Below, in pieces: positions 43,311 to 50,273 of a stretch of 64,000 nucleotides of DNA. Source of the DNA: Flavobacterium sp. UBA6721 (GTDB lineage Bacteria > Bacteroidota > Bacteroidia > Flavobacteriales > Flavobacteriaceae); assembly GCA_002454195.1 (NCBI GenBank), contig DKIJ01000005.1, positions 124,001-188,000 on the forward strand, in the 5' to 3' direction. Numbering within the stretch: the first letter of the stretch is position 1; each line of letters opens with the position of its first letter. A program made the translations under genes and the position numbers. The notes below the pieces were generated by a model, which searched no databases, was not told where the DNA came from, and saw only the letters and a program-made list of their open reading frames with translations.

Positions 43311-43890
43311 ACCACTTTTTTTGACAAATAAAATCTCTAAAGAGACGGATTTTCAGTTGTTTTTATTGGAAAGTATTGATATTGAGCAGATTATAGTTAA
43401 AATTTTTCAAAATAAAATTCAGAAAGCCTATCTCTATCATCCTGATGAAAAAGAGATTATGAAAACCTTGAAAGCTAAAATTCCAGTAAATAAAGCGGGC
43501 GGAGGATTAGTTTACAATAAGAAAGGGGAGGTTTTATTTATTTTTAGAAATGGAAAATGGGATTTGCCAAAAGGAGGTGTGGAAAAAAAGGAAGAAATTG
43601 AGCAAACAGCCATTCGCGAAGTAGAAGAAGAAACAGGTGTAAATCAATTGAGAATTACCAATAAACTCCAAAAAACCTATCACGTTTTTAAACGTAACGG
43701 AGTGTACAAATTAAAAATTACACATTGGTTTGAAATGTATTCTGATTTTGATGGTACGCCACAAGGACAATTAGAGGAAGGAATTGAAAAGGTAGCTTGG
43801 ATTCATCCTAATGATATTCCGGAAGTATTGAAAAATTCTTATGAGAACATCAAATTATTATTCGAGGAAGAAAATATTATTCGAAGTTAG
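43285..43890 (+). CDS. Nudix hydrolase
   Basis: 201 residues from the ATG at 43285 (MYKVFVNDKPLFL); the longer frame upstream is antisense to pyrE. Residues 1-65 are an N-terminal extension. Then KAGGGLVYNKKGEVLFIFRNGKWDLPKGGVEKKEEIEQTAIREVEEETGV (in parts) contains a full Nudix box GX5EX7REVEEETG. The substrate (a nucleoside diphosphate derivative) is unknown. A possible -7 TATCTTTA at 43259-43266 lies within pyrE. The stop overlaps the first heptad of the repeat spacer that follows. Confidence 0.92.
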   Translation: MYKVFVNDKPLFLTNKISKETDFQLFLLESIDIEQIIVKIFQNKIQKAYLYHPDEKEIMKTLKAKIPVNKAGGGLVYNKKGEVLFIFRNGKWDLPKGGVEKKEEIEQTAIREVEEETGVNQLRITNKLQKTYHVFKRNGVYKLKITHWFEMYSDFDGTPQGQLEEGIEKVAWIHPNDIPEVLKNSYENIKLLFEEENIIRS

Positions 43891-44019
43891 AAGTTAGAGG
43901 TAGGAAGTTAGAAGTAATGAGTTAGAAAACAGATTTTAGATTAGAAGTTTATGTTCTTGGTCTAAAATCTGTTTTTTTGTAGAGGTTCACTTCCCTCTTC
44001 TAACTTCCCACTTCTTTTT
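43885..44019. repeat. Heptad-repeat spacer B around a terminator
   Basis: Left array, 7-nt phase from 43885: AGTTAGA AGTTAGA, GGTAGGA, AGTTAGA, AGTAATG, AGTTAGA to 43926. Then a 13-bp terminator hairpin (43928-43973). Right array from 43985: GTTCACT, TCCCTCT, TCTAACT, TCCCACT, TCTTTTT, which is the inverse of the left heptad (AGTTAGA = reverse complement of TCTAACT). Confidence 0.8.
43928..43979 (+). terminator. Terminator of the Nudix gene
   Basis: 13-bp perfect stem AACAGATTTTAGA / TCTAAAATCTGTT, 20-nt loop, seven T residues. Confidence 0.85.
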
Positions 44020-44025
44020 TTTAAG

Positions 44026-44033
44026 TACCTTTG
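44026..44033 (+). promoter_or_regulatory. -7 box of the helicase gene
   Basis: TACCTTTG, with the ATG at 44038 only 4 nt further on. Confidence 0.65.
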
Positions 44034-44037
44034 CCGA

Positions 44038-45393
44038 ATGAATAAAAAACACCAATCCAATAATATTCTTTTGAATTTAGGTATAGATAGCCTAAATGAA
44101 ATGCAGCTTGCTGCTCATGATACCATTTTGAATGATAATAATGTATTGTTATTATCGCCAACAGGTTCTGGTAAAACGCTGGCTTTCCTGATGCCTGTTT
44201 TAGAAATGCTCTTGCCTGAGATTCTTTCGGTTCAATGTTTAATTATCGTGCCTTCACGTGAATTAGGTTTGCAAATTGAACAGGTTTGGAAAAAAATGGG
44301 TACTCCTTACAAGGTGAATGTTTGTTATGGCGGGCATTCGATGGAAACAGAAATCAAAAATTTGAGTAATCCACCAGCTGTTTTGATTGGTACACCGGGT
44401 AGAATTGCCGATCATATTGAGCGAGGAAGTTTCCGTTTAGACAAAATTCAAACCTTGATTTTGGATGAATTTGACAAGTCTTTGCAATTGGGTTTTCATG
44501 AGCAAATGTCTTTTATCATTGGTAAATTGACCAGAGTTAATAAGCGAGTTTTGGTTTCGGCTACTTCTGATATTGAGATTCCAAAATATACCAGAGTAGT
44601 TAATCCAACCGTTTTGGATTTCATTCCAGAAGAAGAAACAGCATCGAATCTTTCGACTAAATTGGTTTTTTCGAAAGAAAAAGATAAACTCAATACCTTA
44701 TTCCAATTGCTTTGTATCATCCAATCGGAATCGGCAATTGTATTTTGTAATCATCGTGATGCGGCCGAGCGTATTAGTGATACTTTAAATGAAAAAGGGA
44801 TTTACTCTACCTATTATCATGGCGGAATGGATCAGGAAGAGCGAGAACGTGCGTTGATTCAGTTTAGAAACGAAAGTGTGAGCTATTTAATCACTACCGA
44901 TTTAGCCGCTCGCGGACTCGATATTCCCGAAATGAATCACGTAATTCATTATCATTTGCCATTAAAAGAAGATGAATTTACCCATAGAAACGGTCGTACC
45001 GCCCGTATGACGGCGACAGGTACAGCATACATCATTGCACATGAATCGGAGAAAAAAATGGAGTATGTAGATTATGAAAACATTGATATTTTGTCCGTGG
45101 AGTATGCTAAATCATTGCCAAAAGCGCCACAGTTTCAAACCATTTATATTAGTGGTGGAAAGAAAAATAAATTGAATAAAATTGATATCGTTGGTTTCTT
45201 TTCTCAAAAAGGCAAATTAGAAAAAGGCGATTTAGGTTTGATTGAAGTCAAAGATTTTATCTCATTTGCAGCTGTAAAATTCCCTAAAGTAAAAAGTTTG
45301 TTGCAAAATATTCAGGATGAAAAAATGAAAGGTAAAAAATATAAAATTCAGGTCGCCCGAAATGTGATTAAGAAAATTCAAGAAGAGAAATAG
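44038..45393 (+). CDS. DEAD-box RNA helicase (DbpA-like)
   Basis: 451 residues. Helicase motifs: Q-motif region GIDSLNEMQLAAHD, Walker A LSPTGSGKT (about 41-49), VPSRELGLQIE, GTPGRIADHIE, motif II LILDEFDKSL (DEFD instead of DEAD), SAT in VLVSATSD, then ITTDLAARGLDIPEM and HRNGRTARM. The C-terminal 80 residues (FQTIYISGGKKNKLNKIDIVGFF in parts, GLIEVKDFISFAAV) match the DbpA RNA-binding domain that recognises 23S rRNA helix 92. Ribosome-assembly role inferred. Probably leaderless. Confidence 0.92.
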   Translation: MNKKHQSNNILLNLGIDSLNEMQLAAHDTILNDNNVLLLSPTGSGKTLAFLMPVLEMLLPEILSVQCLIIVPSRELGLQIEQVWKKMGTPYKVNVCYGGHSMETEIKNLSNPPAVLIGTPGRIADHIERGSFRLDKIQTLILDEFDKSLQLGFHEQMSFIIGKLTRVNKRVLVSATSDIEIPKYTRVVNPTVLDFIPEEETASNLSTKLVFSKEKDKLNTLFQLLCIIQSESAIVFCNHRDAAERISDTLNEKGIYSTYYHGGMDQEERERALIQFRNESVSYLITTDLAARGLDIPEMNHVIHYHLPLKEDEFTHRNGRTARMTATGTAYIIAHESEKKMEYVDYENIDILSVEYAKSLPKAPQFQTIYISGGKKNKLNKIDIVGFFSQKGKLEKGDLGLIEVKDFISFAAVKFPKVKSLLQNIQDEKMKGKKYKIQVARNVIKKIQEEK

Positions 45394-45518
45394 TCCTTAG
45401 TCCCTAGTCATTAGATTAAAACTATTTTATAAAAGTGTAAGCAAGAAATAAATTTTCAGCTTCTATTTACTGTAAAGAAAGAATAAGCTAACGACTAGGG
45501 ACTAATAACTAAGGACTA
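45391..45518. repeat. Heptad-repeat spacer C, long inverted arms
   Basis: Left array from 45391: TAGTCCT TAGTCCC, TAGTCAT, TAGATTA, beginning at the helicase stop codon. Right array from 45484: TAAGCTA, ACGACTA, GGGACTA, ATAACTA, AGGACTA. The arms are reverse complements apart from one inserted heptad and few mismatches, so they can also pair as a long stem between convergent genes. Confidence 0.8.
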
Positions 45519-45524
45519 AAAAAA

Positions 45525-46103
45525 CTATATTTTCTTCACGTATTGTGCAATGATTACAATCATCTGACCGTCTACTTTTCCTTCAATGTATTCGGCATTT
45601 TCATGGTCTAAACGGATGTTTCTCACTGCAGTTCCTTGTTTTGCCACCATACTGGAACCTTTTACTTTCAAATCTTTTATCAAAACTACTGAATCTCCGT
45701 GTTCTAAAATTACTCCATTACTATCTCTGTGGATAATTTTGTTTTCGTCGTCTTCTCCTTCTCCGGTTGCTTTTGCCCATTCTAAAACATCATCTTCTAA
45801 ATACATCATGTCCAGTAATTCCTGTGGCCAACCCGCAGTACGCAAACGGCTCAATATTCTCCAGGCTACTACCTGAACGGCAGTATGCTCGCTCCACATA
45901 CTGTCGTTCAAGCATCGCCAGTGGTTTAAGTCTTCGTTACCTGGGTTTTCAATTTGATCTTTGCAAGTTGGACAAGCGAAAATAGCTTCGTCAATTCCAC
46001 CTTTTTTTGTTGGAAGTACTTCATACACTTTTAGGTTTTCCGTTGTGCCACAAAGTTCACATTTTCCTCCACTACGTTTATTTAATTCTCTGTCTAAGCT
46101 CAT
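45525..46103 (-). CDS. PhnA (YjdM)-like zinc-ribbon protein
   Basis: 192 residues. N-terminal zinc ribbon: GGKCELCGTTENL and FACPTCKDQIE give CX2C...CX2C. The C-terminal PhnA domain (about 118-192) has DSNGVILEHGDSVVLIKDLKVKGSSMVAKQGTAV (in parts) and IEGKVDGQMIVIIAQYVKK. The middle (LNDSMWSEHTAVQVVAWRIL) is an extra helical region found in longer homologues. Despite the name, PhnA is not a proven phosphonate enzyme; function open. Confidence 0.88.
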   Translation of the reverse strand: MSLDRELNKRSGGKCELCGTTENLKVYEVLPTKKGGIDEAIFACPTCKDQIENPGNEDLNHWRCLNDSMWSEHTAVQVVAWRILSRLRTAGWPQELLDMMYLEDDVLEWAKATGEGEDDENKIIHRDSNGVILEHGDSVVLIKDLKVKGSSMVAKQGTAVRNIRLDHENAEYIEGKVDGQMIVIIAQYVKKI

Positions 46104-46160
46104 TATAAAAATTTTTGGCGAATGTACACTTATTGAGTGCTACTTGCAAGTTTTGTTTAT

Positions 46161-46230
46161 TAGTCTTTGGTTGTTAGTACCTAGTACCTAGTTCAGCTTT
46201 CTAAATTCTAACATCAAACTTCTAACTTTA
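46161..46230. repeat. Heptad-repeat spacer D
   Basis: Ten heptads in unbroken phase: TAGTCTT, TGGTTGT, TAGTACC TAGTACC, TAGTTCA, then inverted GCTTTCT, AAATTCT, AACATCA, AACTTCT, AACTTTA. The last heptad contains the coaD stop codon. The right-hand units are the same heptad as in spacer B. Confidence 0.75.
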
Positions 46231-46683
46231 CTTCACTCTCACCGCTTTTGGAACTAGTTTTTCATATTCTCCACCATGACGCAAAACATCGCGAACAATA
46301 CTCGAACTGATATAAGAAGTACTGGCAGCTGTCAATAAGAACACAGTTTCGATTTTAGATAATTCTCTGTTGGTATGTGCTATGGCTTTTTCGAATTCAA
46401 AATCTGCCGGATTACGCAAACCACGCAGAATGAAATTAGTACCAATCTTTTTGCACAAGTCAATGGTTAAGCCTTCGTAGGTAATCACTGAAACCTTAGG
46501 TTCGTGTTTGAAAGTTTCCTCAATAAAGCGTTTGCGTTCTTCAAGCGGAAACATGTATTTTTTCTCGGCATTAACTCCGATAGCAATTACAATTTCATCA
46601 AAAAGAGGAATCCCTCTTTTGATAATGTCTTCGTGACCTAAAGTAATCGGGTCGAATGATCCCGGAAATATGGCTTTTCTCAT
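46228..46683 (-). CDS. coaD: Phosphopantetheine adenylyltransferase
   Basis: 151 residues from the ATG at 46683 (MRKAIFPGSFDPITLGHEDI). Nucleotidyltransferase motifs: GSFDPITLGH (HxGH type, TLGH), the LRGLRNPADFEFE loop, and the C-terminal STSYISSSIVRDVLRHGG matching the ISSTxVR signature. It makes dephospho-CoA from 4'-phosphopantetheine and ATP. A near-consensus -7 TACCTTAG lies at complement 46709-46716, upstream of the chosen start; an earlier Met at 46719 would precede it. Confidence 0.96.
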   Translation of the reverse strand: MRKAIFPGSFDPITLGHEDIIKRGIPLFDEIVIAIGVNAEKKYMFPLEERKRFIEETFKHEPKVSVITYEGLTIDLCKKIGTNFILRGLRNPADFEFEKAIAHTNRELSKIETVFLLTAASTSYISSSIVRDVLRHGGEYEKLVPKAVRVK

Positions 46684-47165
46684 TGTTGAGTAACTAAGTT
46701 TTGAGAGGCTAAGGTACAAAGTTTTTAGGAGTTGGAGATAATGTGGTGGTTCTAATAGATATTTTGCAAGACTAGTTAGTTTTTTAAATTAAATATTCCG
46801 TACCTACGGCACTCCAATAAATTGTTTTGGAATGTGAATGGATTAAAATCCATTCCTACAATATGGGTCGAGCCTACGGCTCTAGATTTTTTTAATAGAA
46901 ATTATTTTTTACGTTTTGTAAGTTCCGTAGGAACGAATCATTTTGTAGCCCCGAAATTTATTTCGGGGAAAAATAATGTATGTAGTTTGGAGTCCTGTAG
47001 GGACAGTAAATATTTTATAGCAGGGATGAGATAGCATCACTTCACTTCACTGTGTTCGCAATGATGTGTTGAGGGGAGAAAATATCAAAAACAAAACCAC
47101 AGATTTAAAGAATAATCAGCGTTAATCCTTTAAATCTGTGGCTGAAAAAAATAATTTGATTTTTA
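46684..47165. repeat. 482-bp spacer with REP-like short palindromes
   Basis: No gene. Four small dyads built on CCTACGG / CCGTAGG: CCGTACCTACGG (46798-46809), GAGCCTACGGCTC (46870-46882), GTTCCGTAGGAAC (46922-46934) and GTCCTGTAGGGAC (46992-47004), spaced about 70, 52 and 70 bp, plus CCCCGAAAT / ATTTCGGGG (46949-46968). The first two and last two face opposite ways. This resembles repetitive intergenic elements seen in flavobacterial genomes. The ddl terminator is at its right end. Confidence 0.6.
47097..47141 (-). terminator. Terminator of ddl
   Basis: 14-bp perfect stem CCACAGATTTAAAG / CTTTAAATCTGTGG, 17-nt loop, T-rich run on the minus strand. Confidence 0.85.
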
Positions 47166-48137
47166 TTAAGCTAGTGCTAATTCAATCGCATTGGTAAACA
47201 AATCCGCTAATGAAATTCCGGCTGCGGCAGCTTGTTGCGGGATCAAACTTTCGGTTGTTAATCCCGGAATAGTATTCATTTCGAGCATGTGTGGTTCTCC
47301 GTCAACAATTATGAATTCTGAACGAGAGAATCCTTTCATTTTTAATACTTCGTAAGCGCGTTTAGCAATAGCGCCTACTTTTTGCGTCTTTTCGTCTGAA
47401 AGGCGGGCAGGAGTGATTTCCTGAGATTTTCCTTGGTATTTGGCTTCGTAATCAAAGAAATCATTCTCTGAAACGATTTCGGTAATTGGTAATACGATGA
47501 TTTCGCCTTTGTAATTGATAACTCCAACCGATACTTCAGTTCCATCCAAGAAACTTTCAATGATAATTTCGTTGTCTTCTTTGTAAGCGGTTTCGATTGC
47601 AATTGGTAATTCGGCTTCGGTTTTAACTTTTGAAATTCCGAAACTGGAACCTGCTTTGTTTGGTTTTACGAAACAAGGCAAACCTACTTTGTTAATGATT
47701 TCGGTAGTATTAATCACATCGCCTTGATTTAGGTAATAAGAAACGGCTGTTTTAATTCCGTATGGTTTTAGAACAGACAATAAATCTCTTTTGTTGAAAG
47801 TCAAAGAGGCTTGGTAATAATCGCAAGAAGTTTGAGGAATACCTAATAATTCAAAATAGGCCTGCATTAAGCCATCTTCTCCCGGCGTTCCGTGAATGGC
47901 GTTGAAAACACAGTCAAATGTAATTTTGTTTCCGTTGACAGTAACCGAAAAATCGTTTCGGTCAATTGGGAATTCGTTGTCGGCATCGTCAACATACACC
48001 CATTTTTCTTTGAAAATATGGATGCGATAGCCTTTGAATAGGTTTTGATCTAAAAATTTGTAAACTACGTTACCGCTAATGAGTGAAATTTTGTACTCAC
48101 TGGAATAGCCGCCCATGATAATGGCAATGTTTTTCAT
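47166..48137 (-). CDS. ddl: D-alanine--D-alanine ligase
   Basis: 323 residues. ATP-grasp ligase: IIMGGYSSEYKISLISGNVV at the start, VFNAIHGTPGEDGLMQAYFELLGIP (in parts), FVKPNKAGSSFGISKV, IIESFLDGTEVSVGVI, YQGKSQEITPARL and the metal-binding end FIIVDGEPHMLEMNTIPGLT. It makes D-Ala-D-Ala for peptidoglycan in the cytoplasm. The start is immediately before a 120-bp spacer shared with the divergent PASTA gene. Confidence 0.96.
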   Translation of the reverse strand: MKNIAIIMGGYSSEYKISLISGNVVYKFLDQNLFKGYRIHIFKEKWVYVDDADNEFPIDRNDFSVTVNGNKITFDCVFNAIHGTPGEDGLMQAYFELLGIPQTSCDYYQASLTFNKRDLLSVLKPYGIKTAVSYYLNQGDVINTTEIINKVGLPCFVKPNKAGSSFGISKVKTEAELPIAIETAYKEDNEIIIESFLDGTEVSVGVINYKGEIIVLPITEIVSENDFFDYEAKYQGKSQEITPARLSDEKTQKVGAIAKRAYEVLKMKGFSRSEFIIVDGEPHMLEMNTIPGLTTESLIPQQAAAAGISLADLFTNAIELALA

Positions 48138-48176
48138 TTAGTTGCGTTTTTATGATAAATATCGATTTTTTGTTTT

Positions 48177-48256
48177 AGCCCCGATAGTAGTGTAAATCCT
48201 ATTTATCCCGACTCTTTAGGGATAAAAAGATTGCAACGGATAGCGGGAAATAGCTC
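48177..48256 (+). ncRNA. Structured intergenic RNA, Flavo-1-like
   Basis: The block AGCCCCGATAG ... GGATAGCGGGAAATAGCTCC is a recurrent intergenic sequence I recognise from flavobacterial genomes and resembles the Flavo-1 RNA motif. It folds: outer CCCG/CGGG pairing, AATCC/GATT pairing, and a perfect 8-bp hairpin TTTATCCC (48202-48209) / GGGATAAA (48219-48226). The assignment to Flavo-1 is from memory and needs a covariance-model check; strand is inferred from the direction of the next gene. Confidence 0.5.
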
Positions 48257-48327
48257 CTAAACTTGGCTGTAGCTGAGGTTAGGACGCATAAAACAAAATT
48301 ATCATTTTTTTTGAAACGAAATAGCTT

Positions 48328-48335
48328 TATCTTTG
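48328..48335 (+). promoter_or_regulatory. -7 box of the PASTA-pseudouridine synthase operon
   Basis: TATCTTTG, 20 bp before the ATG at 48356. It lies inside the upstream extension of the reading frame, which decides the start. Confidence 0.7.
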
Positions 48336-48355
48336 CCACCTATAAAAATAAATAT

Positions 48356-48979
48356 ATGAGTTTACGTAAATATCTTACTAGCCGAGTGTTCTTTGGGCAA
48401 GTATTTCTTGCTGCTTTAATTATTGCCGTTTTGGGTTATCTTTTTATGCATTGGTTAACTTTTACTACAGATCATGGACATGAAATTACGGTTCCTGATT
48501 TGAGAAAATTAACCGAAGAACAAGTAGAGGAAAAGTTAGATGAGTTAGACTTGGACTATGTAATCCTTGATAGTGTGGATTACCGTGGAGATTATCCAAA
48601 ATACAGTGTGGTTCAGCAGGATCCTTTACCGGGTGAAAAGGTAAAAGAGGGTAGAAAAGTATATTTGAAAATTAATAGTTCTGGATTCTCGTCGATTAAA
48701 GTGCCTGATTTGATTGAGAAAACCTACCGTGAGGCTGTGCCTACCTTGAAAGCGTTAGGATTAGAAGAAGGAACAATTACCTATATTCCTAATTTAGGAA
48801 AAGATATGGTGCTGGAAATGCGCTACAAAGGAAGAAATATAAAACCAGGAGATAGAGTATTGAAGGGGTCTAAAATTGATTTGGTTTTAGGTGACGGAAA
48901 AGCAAGCTACGAAGAAGATATTGCTACAGATACAATTGCAACTCCAACAACTGAAGAAGAATTACCGAATGAACAATAA
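48356..48979 (+). CDS. Membrane-anchored PASTA-domain protein
   Basis: 207 residues. One N-terminal membrane helix (FFGQVFLAALIIAVLGYLFM) and then extracytoplasmic PASTA repeats (about 45-195): ITVPDLRKLTEEQVEEKLDELDLDYV (in parts), VVQQDPLPGEKVKEGRKVYLKI, KVPDLIEKTYREAVPTLKALGL and IKPGDRVLKGSKIDLVLG. PASTA domains bind peptidoglycan stem peptides. There is no kinase domain, unlike Firmicutes PknB. It overlaps the pseudouridine synthase gene by 11 bp and neighbours ddl, a plausible cell-wall link. Confidence 0.9.
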   Translation: MSLRKYLTSRVFFGQVFLAALIIAVLGYLFMHWLTFTTDHGHEITVPDLRKLTEEQVEEKLDELDLDYVILDSVDYRGDYPKYSVVQQDPLPGEKVKEGRKVYLKINSSGFSSIKVPDLIEKTYREAVPTLKALGLEEGTITYIPNLGKDMVLEMRYKGRNIKPGDRVLKGSKIDLVLGDGKASYEEDIATDTIATPTTEEELPNEQ

Positions 48980-50012
48980 TATTGAGCAGATTGATTTAGA
49001 CGAAGAGGAATTATTTGAACATTTTAAATTTGAGGTTCCTAAAGGGCAGGCTTTATTGCGAATTGATAAGTATTTGATGGGATTGATCCCTAATGCGACT
49101 CGTAATAAGATTCAGAATGCCGCAACCGAAGGCAATATTTTTGTGAATAATGTCAAGGTAAAATCCAATTATAAAGTAAAACCATTTGATATTGTAACGG
49201 TGATGTTGTCTCATCCGCCGTTTGAAAACCATGTTCTTCCTGAGAATATTCCGTTGAATATTGTGTATGAAGATGATGCTTTGTTGTTAGTAAACAAAGA
49301 ACCTGGTTTAGTGGTGCACCCAGGACACGGAAATTATACAGGAACATTAGTGAATGCATTGGCGTTTCATTTTGAAAATTTACCCATGAACAGCAGCGAG
49401 CGTCCGGGATTAGTACACCGTATTGATAAGGATACTTCGGGCTTGTTAGTTATTGCTAAGACCGAAGCGGCGATGACGCATTTGGCTAAACAATTTGAAG
49501 CTAAAACTACCGAAAGAGAGTATGTGGCTTTGGTTTGGGGAAATGTGGCTGAAGAGAGTGGAACTATCGAAGGGAATTTAGCCCGTCACTTAAAAGACCG
49601 TATGCAAATGGCGGTTTTTGATGATCCGGAAATAGGAAAACCTGCGATTACTCATTATAAGGTTTTGGAGCGTTTTGGTTATGTGACTTTGGTTTCCTGC
49701 ATTTTGGAAACGGGAAGAACGCACCAAATTAGAGCGCACATGAAACACATTGGTCATCCATTGTTTAATGATGAGCGTTATGGTGGTCACTTGATTTTAA
49801 AAGGTACTACGTTTACCAAATACAAGCAGTTTATTGAAAATTGTTTTAAAGCTTTGCCTAGACAGGCACTTCATGCTAAAACCTTAGGTTTTGTACATCC
49901 AAATACTGGAGAAATGATGCGTTTTGATACCGAATTGCCTCAGGATTTTCAGGATTGTTTGGAAAAATGGCGCAATTATTCGAAATCACACCACACTGAC
50001 GAAGAAGAATAA
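48969..50012 (+). CDS. RluA/RluD-family pseudouridine synthase
   Basis: 347 residues from the ATG at 48969. N-terminal S4 RNA-binding domain (LLRIDKYLMGLIPNATRNKIQNAATEGNIFVN, in parts), then the catalytic domain: VYEDDALLLVNKEPGLVVHPG, VHRIDKDTSGLLVIAKTEAA with the catalytic Asp, YVALVWGN and GRTHQIRAHMKHIGHPLFND (in parts). Length, S4 domain and motifs favour RluD (23S rRNA positions 1911/1915/1917), but I do not assign the symbol firmly. It overlaps the PASTA gene by 11 bp. Confidence 0.93.
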   Translation: MNNNIEQIDLDEEELFEHFKFEVPKGQALLRIDKYLMGLIPNATRNKIQNAATEGNIFVNNVKVKSNYKVKPFDIVTVMLSHPPFENHVLPENIPLNIVYEDDALLLVNKEPGLVVHPGHGNYTGTLVNALAFHFENLPMNSSERPGLVHRIDKDTSGLLVIAKTEAAMTHLAKQFEAKTTEREYVALVWGNVAEESGTIEGNLARHLKDRMQMAVFDDPEIGKPAITHYKVLERFGYVTLVSCILETGRTHQIRAHMKHIGHPLFNDERYGGHLILKGTTFTKYKQFIENCFKALPRQALHAKTLGFVHPNTGEMMRFDTELPQDFQDCLEKWRNYSKSHHTDEEE

Positions 50013-50034
50013 AATGAATCCCTGCTATAGAACA

Positions 50035-50060
50035 AAAAGCCGCTTATCGAGCGGCTTTTT
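50035..50060 (+). terminator. Terminator of the pseudouridine synthase operon
   Basis: AAAAAGCCGCT / AGCGGCTTTTT, 4-nt loop; textbook. Confidence 0.93.
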
Positions 50061-50273
50061 GTTTGTGTGCTTATACTGTAGGTTCTAATTGAGTGCTTAC
50101 AGCGATTCGGTTCCAGGCATTGATAGTTACAACTACCATAATAATTTACGTTATTAATACTCAAATCTAGGTAAAATTACTTTTGGAGACTATTTTAATT
50201 TTTACAAAAGTGTGATATGTAAATCTAAATTTTTATATTTACGTGCAGAAATGCAGTGTTTATACTTGATTGT

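Noticed and set aside
43885-46230. The TTAG-rich heptads as telomere-like ends or integration sites
   Set aside because: Heptads differ between loci, are short and opposed, and lie between intact housekeeping genes; nothing suggests a linear replicon end or att site.
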